NCBI GenBank assembly: GCA_945833895.1 | Contig: CAMAGQ010000095.1 | Coordinates: 1 to 6,375, forward strand | DNA length: 6,375 nucleotides | Origin: an uncultured bacterium | GTDB lineage: Bacteria; Cyanobacteriota; Vampirovibrionia; Gastranaerophilales; Gastranaerophilaceae | Direction: 5' to 3' | In this document: positions 1 through 6,370 of the stretch, in pieces | Numbering within the stretch: the stretch's first letter is position 1 | Layout: each line of letters starts with the position of its first letter | The notes under the pieces: model-generated | The model's input: only the letters and a program-made list of their open reading frames with translations | Database searches by the model: none | Told to the model about the DNA's origin: nothing | Translations under genes and position numbers: made by a program

Positions 1-117
1 ATGCTTTTCTATATGGTTATACAAAACTTCAAAAGGCTGTACAGAAAATATATACTTTTAGTAACAATTCCTCAATTTTTATGGTATATTCATATTAAGT
101 TCAAAAGAAAGGGTTAG
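1..117 (+). CDS. Possible 3' end of an upstream gene, frame ambiguous
   Basis: Two + strand frames are open from the window edge. One (codons starting at position 1) runs to TAG at 115-117 and would encode a basic, hydrophobic tail ending in KFKRKG. The other (codons starting at position 3) runs to TAA at 96-98 and would end in FMVYSY. Both use codons plausible for this genome, and neither tail is one I recognise. If either is real, it is the C-terminus of a gene in the same direction as mlaE, ending 2 or 21 bases before the mlaE start, which would put mlaE in an operon with it. In AT-rich DNA a run of about 35 open codons can also occur by chance, so this may be non-coding. The sequence left of the window would settle it. 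Confidence 0.3.
   Translation: MLFYMVIQNFKRLYRKYILLVTIPQFLWYIHIKFKRKG
28..56 (+). promoter_or_regulatory. Candidate sigma-70-type promoter for mlaE
   Basis: TTCAAA at 28-33 (4 of 6 matches to the -35 consensus) is separated by 17 bases from TATACT at 51-56 (5 of 6 matches to the -10 consensus). Transcription would start near 63, giving a leader of roughly 55 bases before the mlaE start. The match is moderate and the region is AT-rich, so a chance hit is possible, especially if an upstream gene reads through here. Confidence 0.3.
105..113 (+). promoter_or_regulatory. Ribosome binding site that supports the TTG start of mlaE
   Basis: The purine-rich run AAGAAAGGG ends six bases before the TTG at 120-122, good Shine-Dalgarno spacing. 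The first in-frame ATG (144-146) has no comparable purine run at that distance, so this site favours the TTG start. Confidence 0.55.
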
Positions 118-119
118 GT

Positions 120-854
120 TTGATTAACTTTTTAGGATTATGTATGCAGAATTTATTTGAATGCTTGAAGTATTTGTTCGGCGGAAATGTCAAGTTTCGG
201 AGCATTATTTCTCAGGCTGCATCTATAAGTTATGATTCCTTGCCGATATCTCTTATTATTGCGTTTATATCAGCTGCGGTTATTGCAATTCAGGTTTCAA
301 AAGAGTTTCTTATGACAGGTGCTGAAGCCTATATTGGCGGAACAATTGCGGTTGTTATGATTAGAGAAATTGCTCCGGGGTTTGTCGCATTGGCAATCGG
401 TGCTAGAGCAGGAACTGCAATATCTGCAGAGATTGCAAACATGCAGGTTACATCTCAAGTTGATGCGATAAAGACGTTGAAAATCAATCCTGTCGGATAT
501 TATTTCACTCCGAGAATTATTGCATCTGCGATAACCGTGCCTATGGTTGTTCTAATCGCAGAATTTGTCGGGATTGCAGGCGGAATGTTTGTTGCGTGGG
601 GAACAATCAATCTTAACCCTGCAAGATATACGGCTTCTGCTTGGGCTTGGATGGCGACAAAAGATATTTATATAAGTTTATTGAAAGCAAGTATTTTCGG
701 AGCATTAATTGCTCTTGTCTGTGCTACTAAAGGCTACGAAACAAGAGGCGGTGCTAAAGAAGTCGGTGCTTCTACCACTCAAGCCGCAATTCTTTCTACT
801 ATTTTTATGTTGGTCGCAGATTTCTTAATTAATCTTGTATTCTATATTACATAA
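120..854 (+). CDS. mlaE: MlaE-family ABC transporter permease (phospholipid / lipid transport)
   Basis: This is a full-length (244 residues) MlaE / YrbE / Ycf63-type integral inner-membrane permease. In this family the permease pairs with an MlaF-type ATPase and usually an MlaD-type MCE protein to move phospholipids or related lipids between inner and outer membranes. The hallmark block is clear at residues 82-135: REIAP (82-86), GARAGTAISAEI (94-105), an MxVTxQxDA pattern (108-116), then NPVGYYFTPRIIA. The typical C-terminal block follows at 205-240 (GYETRGGAKEVGASTTQA, then a hydrophobic helix). Hydrophobic segments lie at about 41-60, 72-93, 133-160, 185-202 and 222-243. The start is TTG at 120, chosen for its ribosome binding site; ATG at residue 9 is the alternative and would remove only eight residues. 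No ATPase or MCE partner is downstream, since the next gene is convergent, so partners must lie left of the window or elsewhere. The family call is firm; the exact lipid is unknown. Confidence 0.93.
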   Translation: MINFLGLCMQNLFECLKYLFGGNVKFRSIISQAASISYDSLPISLIIAFISAAVIAIQVSKEFLMTGAEAYIGGTIAVVMIREIAPGFVALAIGARAGTAISAEIANMQVTSQVDAIKTLKINPVGYYFTPRIIASAITVPMVVLIAEFVGIAGGMFVAWGTINLNPARYTASAWAWMATKDIYISLLKASIFGALIALVCATKGYETRGGAKEVGASTTQAAILSTIFMLVADFLINLVFYIT

Positions 855-864
855 ATTTTAATTC

Positions 865-2661
865 TTAAATATTTTGTTTGTAGACCTGATTTGCGTAAGA
901 TTCAATGTATGGTGTATCTATTTCAAATACGTGTATTCTTCCAGGGCCTAAATCTACTGCGATTTTACCTTGCGAAACTTGGAATTTGCTTTCTTCACCG
1001 TAAGAAGGTAACAGGTTGGTAAGTTTTTGATGTTCTTTCAATGTTGGAACTAATACTTTTCCTGTTGTATGTCTGTTTACATTTCTGTTTGCTATGACAA
1101 GGATTGTTTTTCCTCTTTTGTGTCTTGCAAAAGCAATAATTTGGTCTTGTTTGTCGGCATCTTTATTCAGTACGATATAAGAACCGAATTTTATAATATC
1201 ACCGTATTTTTCTCGAACGTCCATCGCTTTTGCAAAGAATTCACCGATTTCAGGTTCATTACCTCCCGGTTTGCGAGATAAATTGAAAATATCAAGTTTT
1301 CCTGTGTGAGTTTTCATTTTATGGCTGTCTGTCTGAGTTGTTTCAGATATTGTGTTGCCATATTTGTAATCGTAGTAATCACCCGATTGGAAACCGTCAA
1401 CTGCATAAGGGTTCAACATCGGTAAAGTTGCCTGCAATCCTGATGTTAGGTTACAATAGATTTCACCGCCGTGATACATTGGTGAAATATCATCGTGTGT
1501 TGCAAATGAACCGATTAAAGATTTACCTTTTTCAAGATTATATGACATATTAAGGTTGTCGATTACGTAGTCGTGTAATTCTTTTGCCGTATTCCATTCG
1601 TTGAAAATGTGATATTGTCCGTAGTAACTGTCAAATCCGGCTCTTAATGAATCTTCAGGACGGTCATAAGGCATATTTGCTTGTGGTGAAGCATCTTCGT
1701 ATGTGTAAGATTCTGCAAGCCATGCAAATTCAGGATTTCTCTTTCTTGAATAAGGTATTAGAATATCCCAAAATTCAACAGGTTTTGCTCTTGAAACGTC
1801 CGCTCTAATTCCGTCAACTCCAAGGTCGATAAGCATATCTACAAATTTTCTGTGATATTCAAGAAGGTCAGGGTTCAGAGTTCTTTTTCCTTCATCTTCC
1901 CACGGCTCAAACATTTTAATATCGTACCAGCCTTGAGGTGTTTTCGGCAAACCGTTTCTTTCGTGAGCCATCAAGTTTGGTTTATTCTCATAGAGGTTGA
2001 AAGATGCACAACTTGGTAAATCCACCATTACTCTGATTCCTCTGTTGTGGCAGGCATCAATAAATGCTTTGAATTGTTCTTTATCTGTGCGTGGGTCATT
2101 TTTATCAATCAGCATCGGGTCAATTTTTAACAAATCTTCAGGAGCATAAACAGAACCTGCTGTTCCGTATGCGTTATCTTTTCCCGGCGGGTTGATTGGC
2201 AAAATGTGAAGGGTGTTAAATCCATGTGATTTAACTTCATCCAATCTTTCTATTGCACTTAAAAATGTTCCGCAAGATTCGTTTCCGTCAATAAATTCGT
2301 TGCCGTTTGTATCTTTTGCGTTGAATGTTCTTGGAACAATCGCCAACAATTTTACGCTGTTTGTTAAAAATAGTGATCTTAAATCGTTTTTATAAGGTTT
2401 TACAGGTTCAACGTCTGTAGTTTTTACCTGTGTAACTATTGGAGCGTTTGATTTTGCAATATTATCTAAATATATATTGAGCAAATTGTTGCTGGAATTT
2501 TGTTTTGGGTAAGTGTGCTCAGCCAAATTGCTCTGCGGTTGAGTTTGAGTTGCTGCGTTATTTACTCCTGCAGATTGTCTGTATTGGTCTAAAAGGTTCG
2601 CCCCGAATCCAATATTTTTATATTTCGCTGAATTTGGTGTTGTAGAATATACTGTGAGCAT
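865..2661 (-). CDS. GH13 (alpha-amylase superfamily) glycoside hydrolase or transferase, cytoplasmic, with N-terminal leader
   Basis: This 598-residue protein has an alpha-amylase-type (beta/alpha)8 barrel. Family members cleave or transfer alpha-1,4/1,6-glucans such as starch, glycogen or maltodextrin. Residues 1-90 are a Gln/Asn/Ser-rich leader with no signal peptide, so a cytoplasmic location is inferred. The barrel starts near 100. Conserved regions visible are: region I VMVDLPSCAS (211-220); region II GVDGIRADVS with nucleophile Asp288 and Arg286; region III FAWLAES with acid/base Glu317; region IV GSFATHDD with His389 and Asp390. The catalytic triad is therefore intact. Region I lacks its usual His (DLPSCA in place of D-x-x-x-N-H), and region IV has Thr where Asn is common, so this is not a classical alpha-amylase; region I loosely recalls maltosyltransferase-like GH13 members. 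An EF-hand-like loop lies at 117-128. A beta-sandwich C domain fills about 490-580, ending GRIHVFEID. The gene is last in the operon; its ATG overlaps the previous stop by one base and follows a strong AAGGAG site. The fold is certain and the substrate is not. Confidence 0.92.
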   Translation of the reverse strand: MLTVYSTTPNSAKYKNIGFGANLLDQYRQSAGVNNAATQTQPQSNLAEHTYPKQNSSNNLLNIYLDNIAKSNAPIVTQVKTTDVEPVKPYKNDLRSLFLTNSVKLLAIVPRTFNAKDTNGNEFIDGNESCGTFLSAIERLDEVKSHGFNTLHILPINPPGKDNAYGTAGSVYAPEDLLKIDPMLIDKNDPRTDKEQFKAFIDACHNRGIRVMVDLPSCASFNLYENKPNLMAHERNGLPKTPQGWYDIKMFEPWEDEGKRTLNPDLLEYHRKFVDMLIDLGVDGIRADVSRAKPVEFWDILIPYSRKRNPEFAWLAESYTYEDASPQANMPYDRPEDSLRAGFDSYYGQYHIFNEWNTAKELHDYVIDNLNMSYNLEKGKSLIGSFATHDDISPMYHGGEIYCNLTSGLQATLPMLNPYAVDGFQSGDYYDYKYGNTISETTQTDSHKMKTHTGKLDIFNLSRKPGGNEPEIGEFFAKAMDVREKYGDIIKFGSYIVLNKDADKQDQIIAFARHKRGKTILVIANRNVNRHTTGKVLVPTLKEHQKLTNLLPSYGEESKFQVSQGKIAVDLGPGRIHVFEIDTPYIESYANQVYKQNI

Positions 2662-5213
2662 TAGTTATTCTCCTTATTTTTCCATGGAGTTTTGTTTTTT
2701 CCGATAAAGAATTGTGTAAGCAACGTTACTCCGACAAGTCCCGCACCCAGTTTTCCGAATGTGCTGAACCATTTTCCGCTGTTGAACATGTTATTGAATG
2801 CTTTATGTGCCATTTCCGAAGGTACGCAGCCTGTCAACAAGAATCTTTCTGATGATGAAGATTTTCTCCTTTTGCCGTTAACAAGATGATTTGGTTTAAA
2901 GAAGTAATCATCTCCACTAAGTATTTCAAGTACTTCGTGTCTAAAGTTTTTGAAATCCTCCCAGAATCCTGATTTTTCTATTCTTGCTGCCGTATCAGGG
3001 TGAACATCTTCTTCGTACATCAATTTCATGACAGATTCAAAGTAATTTCTGTCATTTGTAAATTCAACGCATTCATGTTCTGCTTTATCAAGATATTTGT
3101 TTATTACTTTTCCGTTTTGGGTTTGGATTTGTGAATAATCGGTTTTATTCGCTTCAGGATTTCTTAACTGCCATAGTTTTACTGCAAAATCAGAGGTATG
3201 TCCGTCTATCATAACTTGTTTTGCCAGTTCAGCCATTTCCTCTTTGACTTCTCTTGGTATTCTGCTGTTCAAAATCCTGTTATCGCCTTCAATATGGGCA
3301 ATTCTATAATATAAATCCGCAAGATTTAAGAATCTGTAGAATGAACTTTTTACGCCTTTAAGTCTGTCTTCAACATAAGTCAACATAAGGTGTTTTGCCG
3401 ATGTTCTTTGAGATACTACATTGCCGTCGTTGTCAAGCACACCTGCAATTATGCCTGCGGTATGTTTCATGTTTTGACCGAACAAGGCTTGTGCAGTACT
3501 GTCACATGTTGAATTTACTGACGATTTATAAAGGTTTATGTTCTTGTCCTGATGCATATCAAGGTCTTTACTTCTGCTTTGAAGAGTAGACAGTAAACTT
3601 TCCATTTTATCAATGAATTTTTGGTAATCTGCTTTATTTGCAACTAAGTTTTCCATTTTATTACGCAAAACTTCAGTTGCTGCTTCATTATCAAGTCTTG
3701 CCAGTTTGATTTCATCTTTTGTAAAGTGCATTGCTTTGAATATTTCATCCTGCATATTGTTCCAGATGTTTGCAATTCCTGTTTCAGGAGCCTGTGCAAC
3801 CTTGAGATATGCGTATTTGTCAAGAATCGAACTTCCCGCTTTGAATGAGTTTAGGCTTTCTGAAACGATTGATAAAGTTTTAATTCTTTGTGGTGTTAAG
3901 ACCTCTGCAGGTTCAAGTTTTAACGTTTTCATCAACGGTGAATCTTGATTTAATTTCTGTGAGTGAATTAGTTTGTTAACAAAGAATTTGAGTTTTACTT
4001 TCGTTGCATCGTCTAACTCAGAGTTTAAGTTTTCAATGTTCTTCGCCAATACATTTTGAATTACTTTTGAATGTTCCGAAAATTCTCCAAATGTTCCGTT
4101 AAGCAGTCCGCGAGATGCGAATTGTTCTGATAACTGTTCTGCCTGCGGTACTATTCTTTCGATAATATTCTCAGGAAGATTTGCAGGCTTTAAGACTTCT
4201 CTTATTGTTTTATTTATTTCATTTACAGAGTTGTCTGCAATTTTGAAATTCTTATCGGTAGGAAGTAATAATTTTAAATCTTTCTTCAATTCTTCCGAAA
4301 TAACGTTGTCAAGTCCGTCAGTCAAGTTTGCAAATATAGAATCAAACACTTCTTTTGTGATTGGTTTGCCTGAATTCTTGTTTAATATATCGTTTAATTT
4401 TGCGGTATTTTTTGAAAAATCATATTTTTTAATTTCGGTAGAGAAGTCTTTCAACAGATTGTCTGCAACATTATCCATTCTTTGGTCTGCAATTTTATTT
4501 ACTGTTTTATCAACTGCGTTACAAAGCAAAGCACTCATTAAAGGAGTTGCGAAACCTGCCGTTAACATCCATAAAGTGTTATTCTGTAATGCGATTTGAC
4601 GCATTTTTTCTTGAATAGCGTTTCTTCTGTTAGGAATATCTTTCGGAATGCCTAATCTGTCACCTATTTTGTTGATTTCATCATCCTGGTACAAATCCCA
4701 AGGTATAAATTGGTGGTCTTGGTAGAACATTTTCTTTCTGCCAAAACTATCTTCATATTTTTGTCCGACGTCTACTCCGTGAATAAGTTTTGCAGGGAGT
4801 TGAATAAACAATTTCGGCCATAAGTCCATTGCAGCAAAGAATGTTCCAAAGCCTATAAATTCAAAAAGTTTTGTTTTAGGAGTATGCTTTCTTGTGAACA
4901 AATATGCAGCCAGAACCAAACCTCCGAATTTCATTCCGACATCGTTTAATCGTCCTAATTCGTGGTCGTTAGCCTCTCCTTTTAGTGCGTGATACAGTGC
5001 TTTTGCATCGTATTTCATATCTTTTTGAATTTCTGAAGGATAATCCATTATTGTTGTATGCAAAAGTTTTCCGTTACTAGGTAAAGGCTTAATAAATGTT
5101 CTGTTTGTTAATTCTCTATGTATATCAAAATCTTTTGACACTTTGTCAGATTGGTACTGTTGTGTTCTAGGATTGTTATTTATGTAAGATTGTAATAAAT
5201 TCGCAGTTCTCAT
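2661..5213 (-). CDS. Large membrane-associated protein of unknown function, paralogous N-terminal module, helical middle, hydrophobic C-terminal tail
   Basis: I do not recognise a named family for this 850-residue protein. Residues 1-90 are hydrophilic, opening with an NLLQSY motif (5-10). A membrane module follows: hydrophobic segments at 93-106 and 117-132, a KLFIQLPAKLIHGVD signature (134-148), FIPWDLY (169-175), NKIGDRLGI (181-189), and a hydrophobic segment at 213-233 beginning TLWML. This module matches the upstream 348-residue protein feature by feature. Residues about 240-810 are charged, mostly predicted helical, with no catalytic motif I can name; there is a possible turn at 594-598 (DNDGN) and a basic-serine cluster KRRKSSSS at 781-788. 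A Gly-rich hydrophobic segment (about 819-837) precedes a basic tail, resembling a tail anchor. It has no cleavable signal peptide. Its ATG directly abuts the previous TAG, with only a weak GGTG element six bases upstream, so translation probably depends on coupling. A scaffold or membrane-organising role is conceivable but unproven. Confidence 0.85.
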   Translation of the reverse strand: MRTANLLQSYINNNPRTQQYQSDKVSKDFDIHRELTNRTFIKPLPSNGKLLHTTIMDYPSEIQKDMKYDAKALYHALKGEANDHELGRLNDVGMKFGGLVLAAYLFTRKHTPKTKLFEFIGFGTFFAAMDLWPKLFIQLPAKLIHGVDVGQKYEDSFGRKKMFYQDHQFIPWDLYQDDEINKIGDRLGIPKDIPNRRNAIQEKMRQIALQNNTLWMLTAGFATPLMSALLCNAVDKTVNKIADQRMDNVADNLLKDFSTEIKKYDFSKNTAKLNDILNKNSGKPITKEVFDSIFANLTDGLDNVISEELKKDLKLLLPTDKNFKIADNSVNEINKTIREVLKPANLPENIIERIVPQAEQLSEQFASRGLLNGTFGEFSEHSKVIQNVLAKNIENLNSELDDATKVKLKFFVNKLIHSQKLNQDSPLMKTLKLEPAEVLTPQRIKTLSIVSESLNSFKAGSSILDKYAYLKVAQAPETGIANIWNNMQDEIFKAMHFTKDEIKLARLDNEAATEVLRNKMENLVANKADYQKFIDKMESLLSTLQSRSKDLDMHQDKNINLYKSSVNSTCDSTAQALFGQNMKHTAGIIAGVLDNDGNVVSQRTSAKHLMLTYVEDRLKGVKSSFYRFLNLADLYYRIAHIEGDNRILNSRIPREVKEEMAELAKQVMIDGHTSDFAVKLWQLRNPEANKTDYSQIQTQNGKVINKYLDKAEHECVEFTNDRNYFESVMKLMYEEDVHPDTAARIEKSGFWEDFKNFRHEVLEILSGDDYFFKPNHLVNGKRRKSSSSERFLLTGCVPSEMAHKAFNNMFNSGKWFSTFGKLGAGLVGVTLLTQFFIGKNKTPWKNKENN
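2670..2675 (-). promoter_or_regulatory. Strong ribosome binding site of the GH13 gene
   Basis: On the - strand this reads AAGGAG, eight bases before the ATG at 2659-2661. It lies inside the last codons of the 850-residue gene. With the TAATG overlap, the enzyme can be translated both by reinitiation and by independent ribosome entry. It is the best Shine-Dalgarno sequence in the operon, suggesting the enzyme is made at least as abundantly as the membrane proteins. Confidence 0.7.
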
Positions 5214-6260
5214 CTAGCACACCACACTTTCTTTATTAGGTTTGATAATTTCGTTATTATATTTTTGTGGTTTCTTAGTCAGGTGTACTGTGTTTGCCAC
5301 ACTCAACAATGTTGTAAGTGCGGTTAACCCAAGAAGTGCTTTGCCGGCATGTTTCTTGATAGGTGATACGGCTTCAGGATTTCCGTTGTATAAATTTTTT
5401 ACACTTTTTACCAAACTTCTCTTAAAGACTTTTAGTGAGTGCATGAAATCTTTACCTTTCCAGAATTTTAAAGTTGCGGCGTTAAAATAATCATTCCACG
5501 GGTCTTGGAATGCAAGAGCAACTGCACTTGCCGCCCATAAGAATGTTGATAAACTCTTTGCAAGTTTTGATTTGATTAAAACTTCTTTGTATATCGGTTT
5601 TACGTCTTGGTCAGAATCGTTCAAATCAGAGCCAAGTCCGTTCTTTTTCGCAATCTTATCGTATCGGAAGTTTCTGACTTCTCCCTTTTTAGTATCTCCG
5701 TACAGCAAATCCCAACGTGGAAAATCAACACTTTCGCCAATTTTGTGGTATTCGGTGCTTGTTAAATCTTTGTTATCATCAGGTTGTTCAGGCAGTAGGT
5801 AATTTACTTTTGCATAAGGCAATTCCGTATCAATTCCTGTAATCATTTTTATCGGTTTCGTAATTAGTAATTTAGAGGCTTCTTTTGCTCCTGCGTATAA
5901 CAAAACGCCAAGAGCCATTTTGTTGCCAAGTTTTGATGCTTTTATTGCCGCATTATGTGAAAAATGCTTGTTTACGCTGTTGAAAATCGACATCAAAACT
6001 ACACTACCGATTATAAACGGAACATTTTGACCTATTGTCAAAAATTCGTAGAAGTTTGAATTTATACTGCCTTTTATCCCTTTTGCAGGATATATTGATA
6101 TTGATTTTGTAAACTTATCCAACTCAATTCTTGCACGAGTGGCAAAATTATTCGGCAGAAGCGTGTCTTCTTTATATACGGAATTCTCTGACTCTTCCGG
6201 TGCCGCTTTAAATTCTATTAGCCTGTTGTTTCCCCTGTAATTACTAATTGGTGATATCAT
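5214..6260 (-). CDS. Membrane protein of unknown function, first gene of the operon, related to the module in the 850-residue protein
   Basis: I do not recognise a named family for this 348-residue protein. Residues 1-70 are hydrophilic and include an IEFKA motif (15-19). Hydrophobic segments lie at about 78-95, 113-127, 234-251 and 306-325, with a basic, Asn/Lys-rich tail ending in Cys. Between the second and third segments sits a hydrophilic loop with KLLITKPIKMITGID (130-144), FPRWDLLY (180-187) and DKIAKKNGL (201-209), matching motifs in the same order in the 850-residue protein. A likely topology is two N-terminal membrane helices, a loop of about 100 residues, then two further helices. 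The ATG start is supported by TGGAG five bases upstream, and the AT-rich non-coding stretch before it marks it as the operon's lead gene. There is no signal peptide and no enzymatic motif. It could be a structural partner of the 850-residue protein; that is inference. Confidence 0.82.
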   Translation of the reverse strand: MISPISNYRGNNRLIEFKAAPEESENSVYKEDTLLPNNFATRARIELDKFTKSISIYPAKGIKGSINSNFYEFLTIGQNVPFIIGSVVLMSIFNSVNKHFSHNAAIKASKLGNKMALGVLLYAGAKEASKLLITKPIKMITGIDTELPYAKVNYLLPEQPDDNKDLTSTEYHKIGESVDFPRWDLLYGDTKKGEVRNFRYDKIAKKNGLGSDLNDSDQDVKPIYKEVLIKSKLAKSLSTFLWAASAVALAFQDPWNDYFNAATLKFWKGKDFMHSLKVFKRSLVKSVKNLYNGNPEAVSPIKKHAGKALLGLTALTTLLSVANTVHLTKKPQKYNNEIIKPNKESVVC

Positions 6261-6265
6261 GATAA

Positions 6266-6270
6266 CTCCA
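6266..6270 (-). promoter_or_regulatory. Ribosome binding site of the first operon gene
   Basis: On the - strand this reads TGGAG, five bases before the ATG at 6258-6260. It is a moderate Shine-Dalgarno match and supports the chosen start of the 348-residue protein. Confidence 0.55.
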
Positions 6271-6344
6271 CTAACTTATGTCATTAGAATACGCGTCAAG
6301 ATAAAATTTTGTTACTTTATCCCTATTATTTTTACAATTTTTAA

Positions 6345-6370
6345 CAATATTTTATTATTTATAAATATTG
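6345..6370. repeat. Perfect 8-base inverted repeat in the operon upstream region
   Basis: CAATATTT at 6345-6352 and AAATATTG at 6363-6370 are perfect inverted arms around a 10-base AT-only spacer. The stem is nearly all A/T and no T-run follows it on either strand, so it is not a convincing terminator. It could be an operator-like site for the - strand operon or a chance AT-rich palindrome. Confidence 0.3.

Larger units (their letters stand above)
865..6260 (-). other. Translationally coupled three-gene operon: membrane protein, large membrane-associated protein, GH13 enzyme
   Basis: The three genes share a strand and have no intergenic space. The first pair joins as TAG followed directly by ATG (5211-5216), and the second pair overlaps as TAATG (2659-2663). 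Such junctions normally mean one transcript and reinitiating ribosomes, favouring proteins needed together. The first two proteins share a module, and the second and third share an N-terminal NLLxxY motif, which strengthens the case for a joint function. No terminator is visible after the last gene before the convergent mlaE. Confidence 0.8.

Noticed and set aside
2278..2313. Dockerin domain (cellulosome attachment) suggested by the calcium-loop-like sequence
   Set aside because: There is a single loop within the barrel with no second repeat, whereas dockerins have two repeats at a protein end.
2592..2661. Signal peptide on the GH13 enzyme
   Set aside because: The first 30 residues are polar, with no hydrophobic core of the needed length and no cleavage site, so secretion by the Sec route is not supported.
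1069..5802. Several + strand open frames of 60-122 codons opposite the three - strand genes
   Set aside because: They lie wholly antisense to well-supported genes, their products resemble no protein I know, and they are what AT-rich antisense frames give by chance.
6286..6299. TTGACG and TATTCT as a -35/-10 promoter pair for the operon
   Set aside because: They are only two bases apart rather than about 17, so they cannot act together.
6345..6370. Inverted repeat as a transcription terminator
   Set aside because: The stem is almost all A/T and is not followed by a T-run on either strand. It is kept only as a low-confidence repeat.
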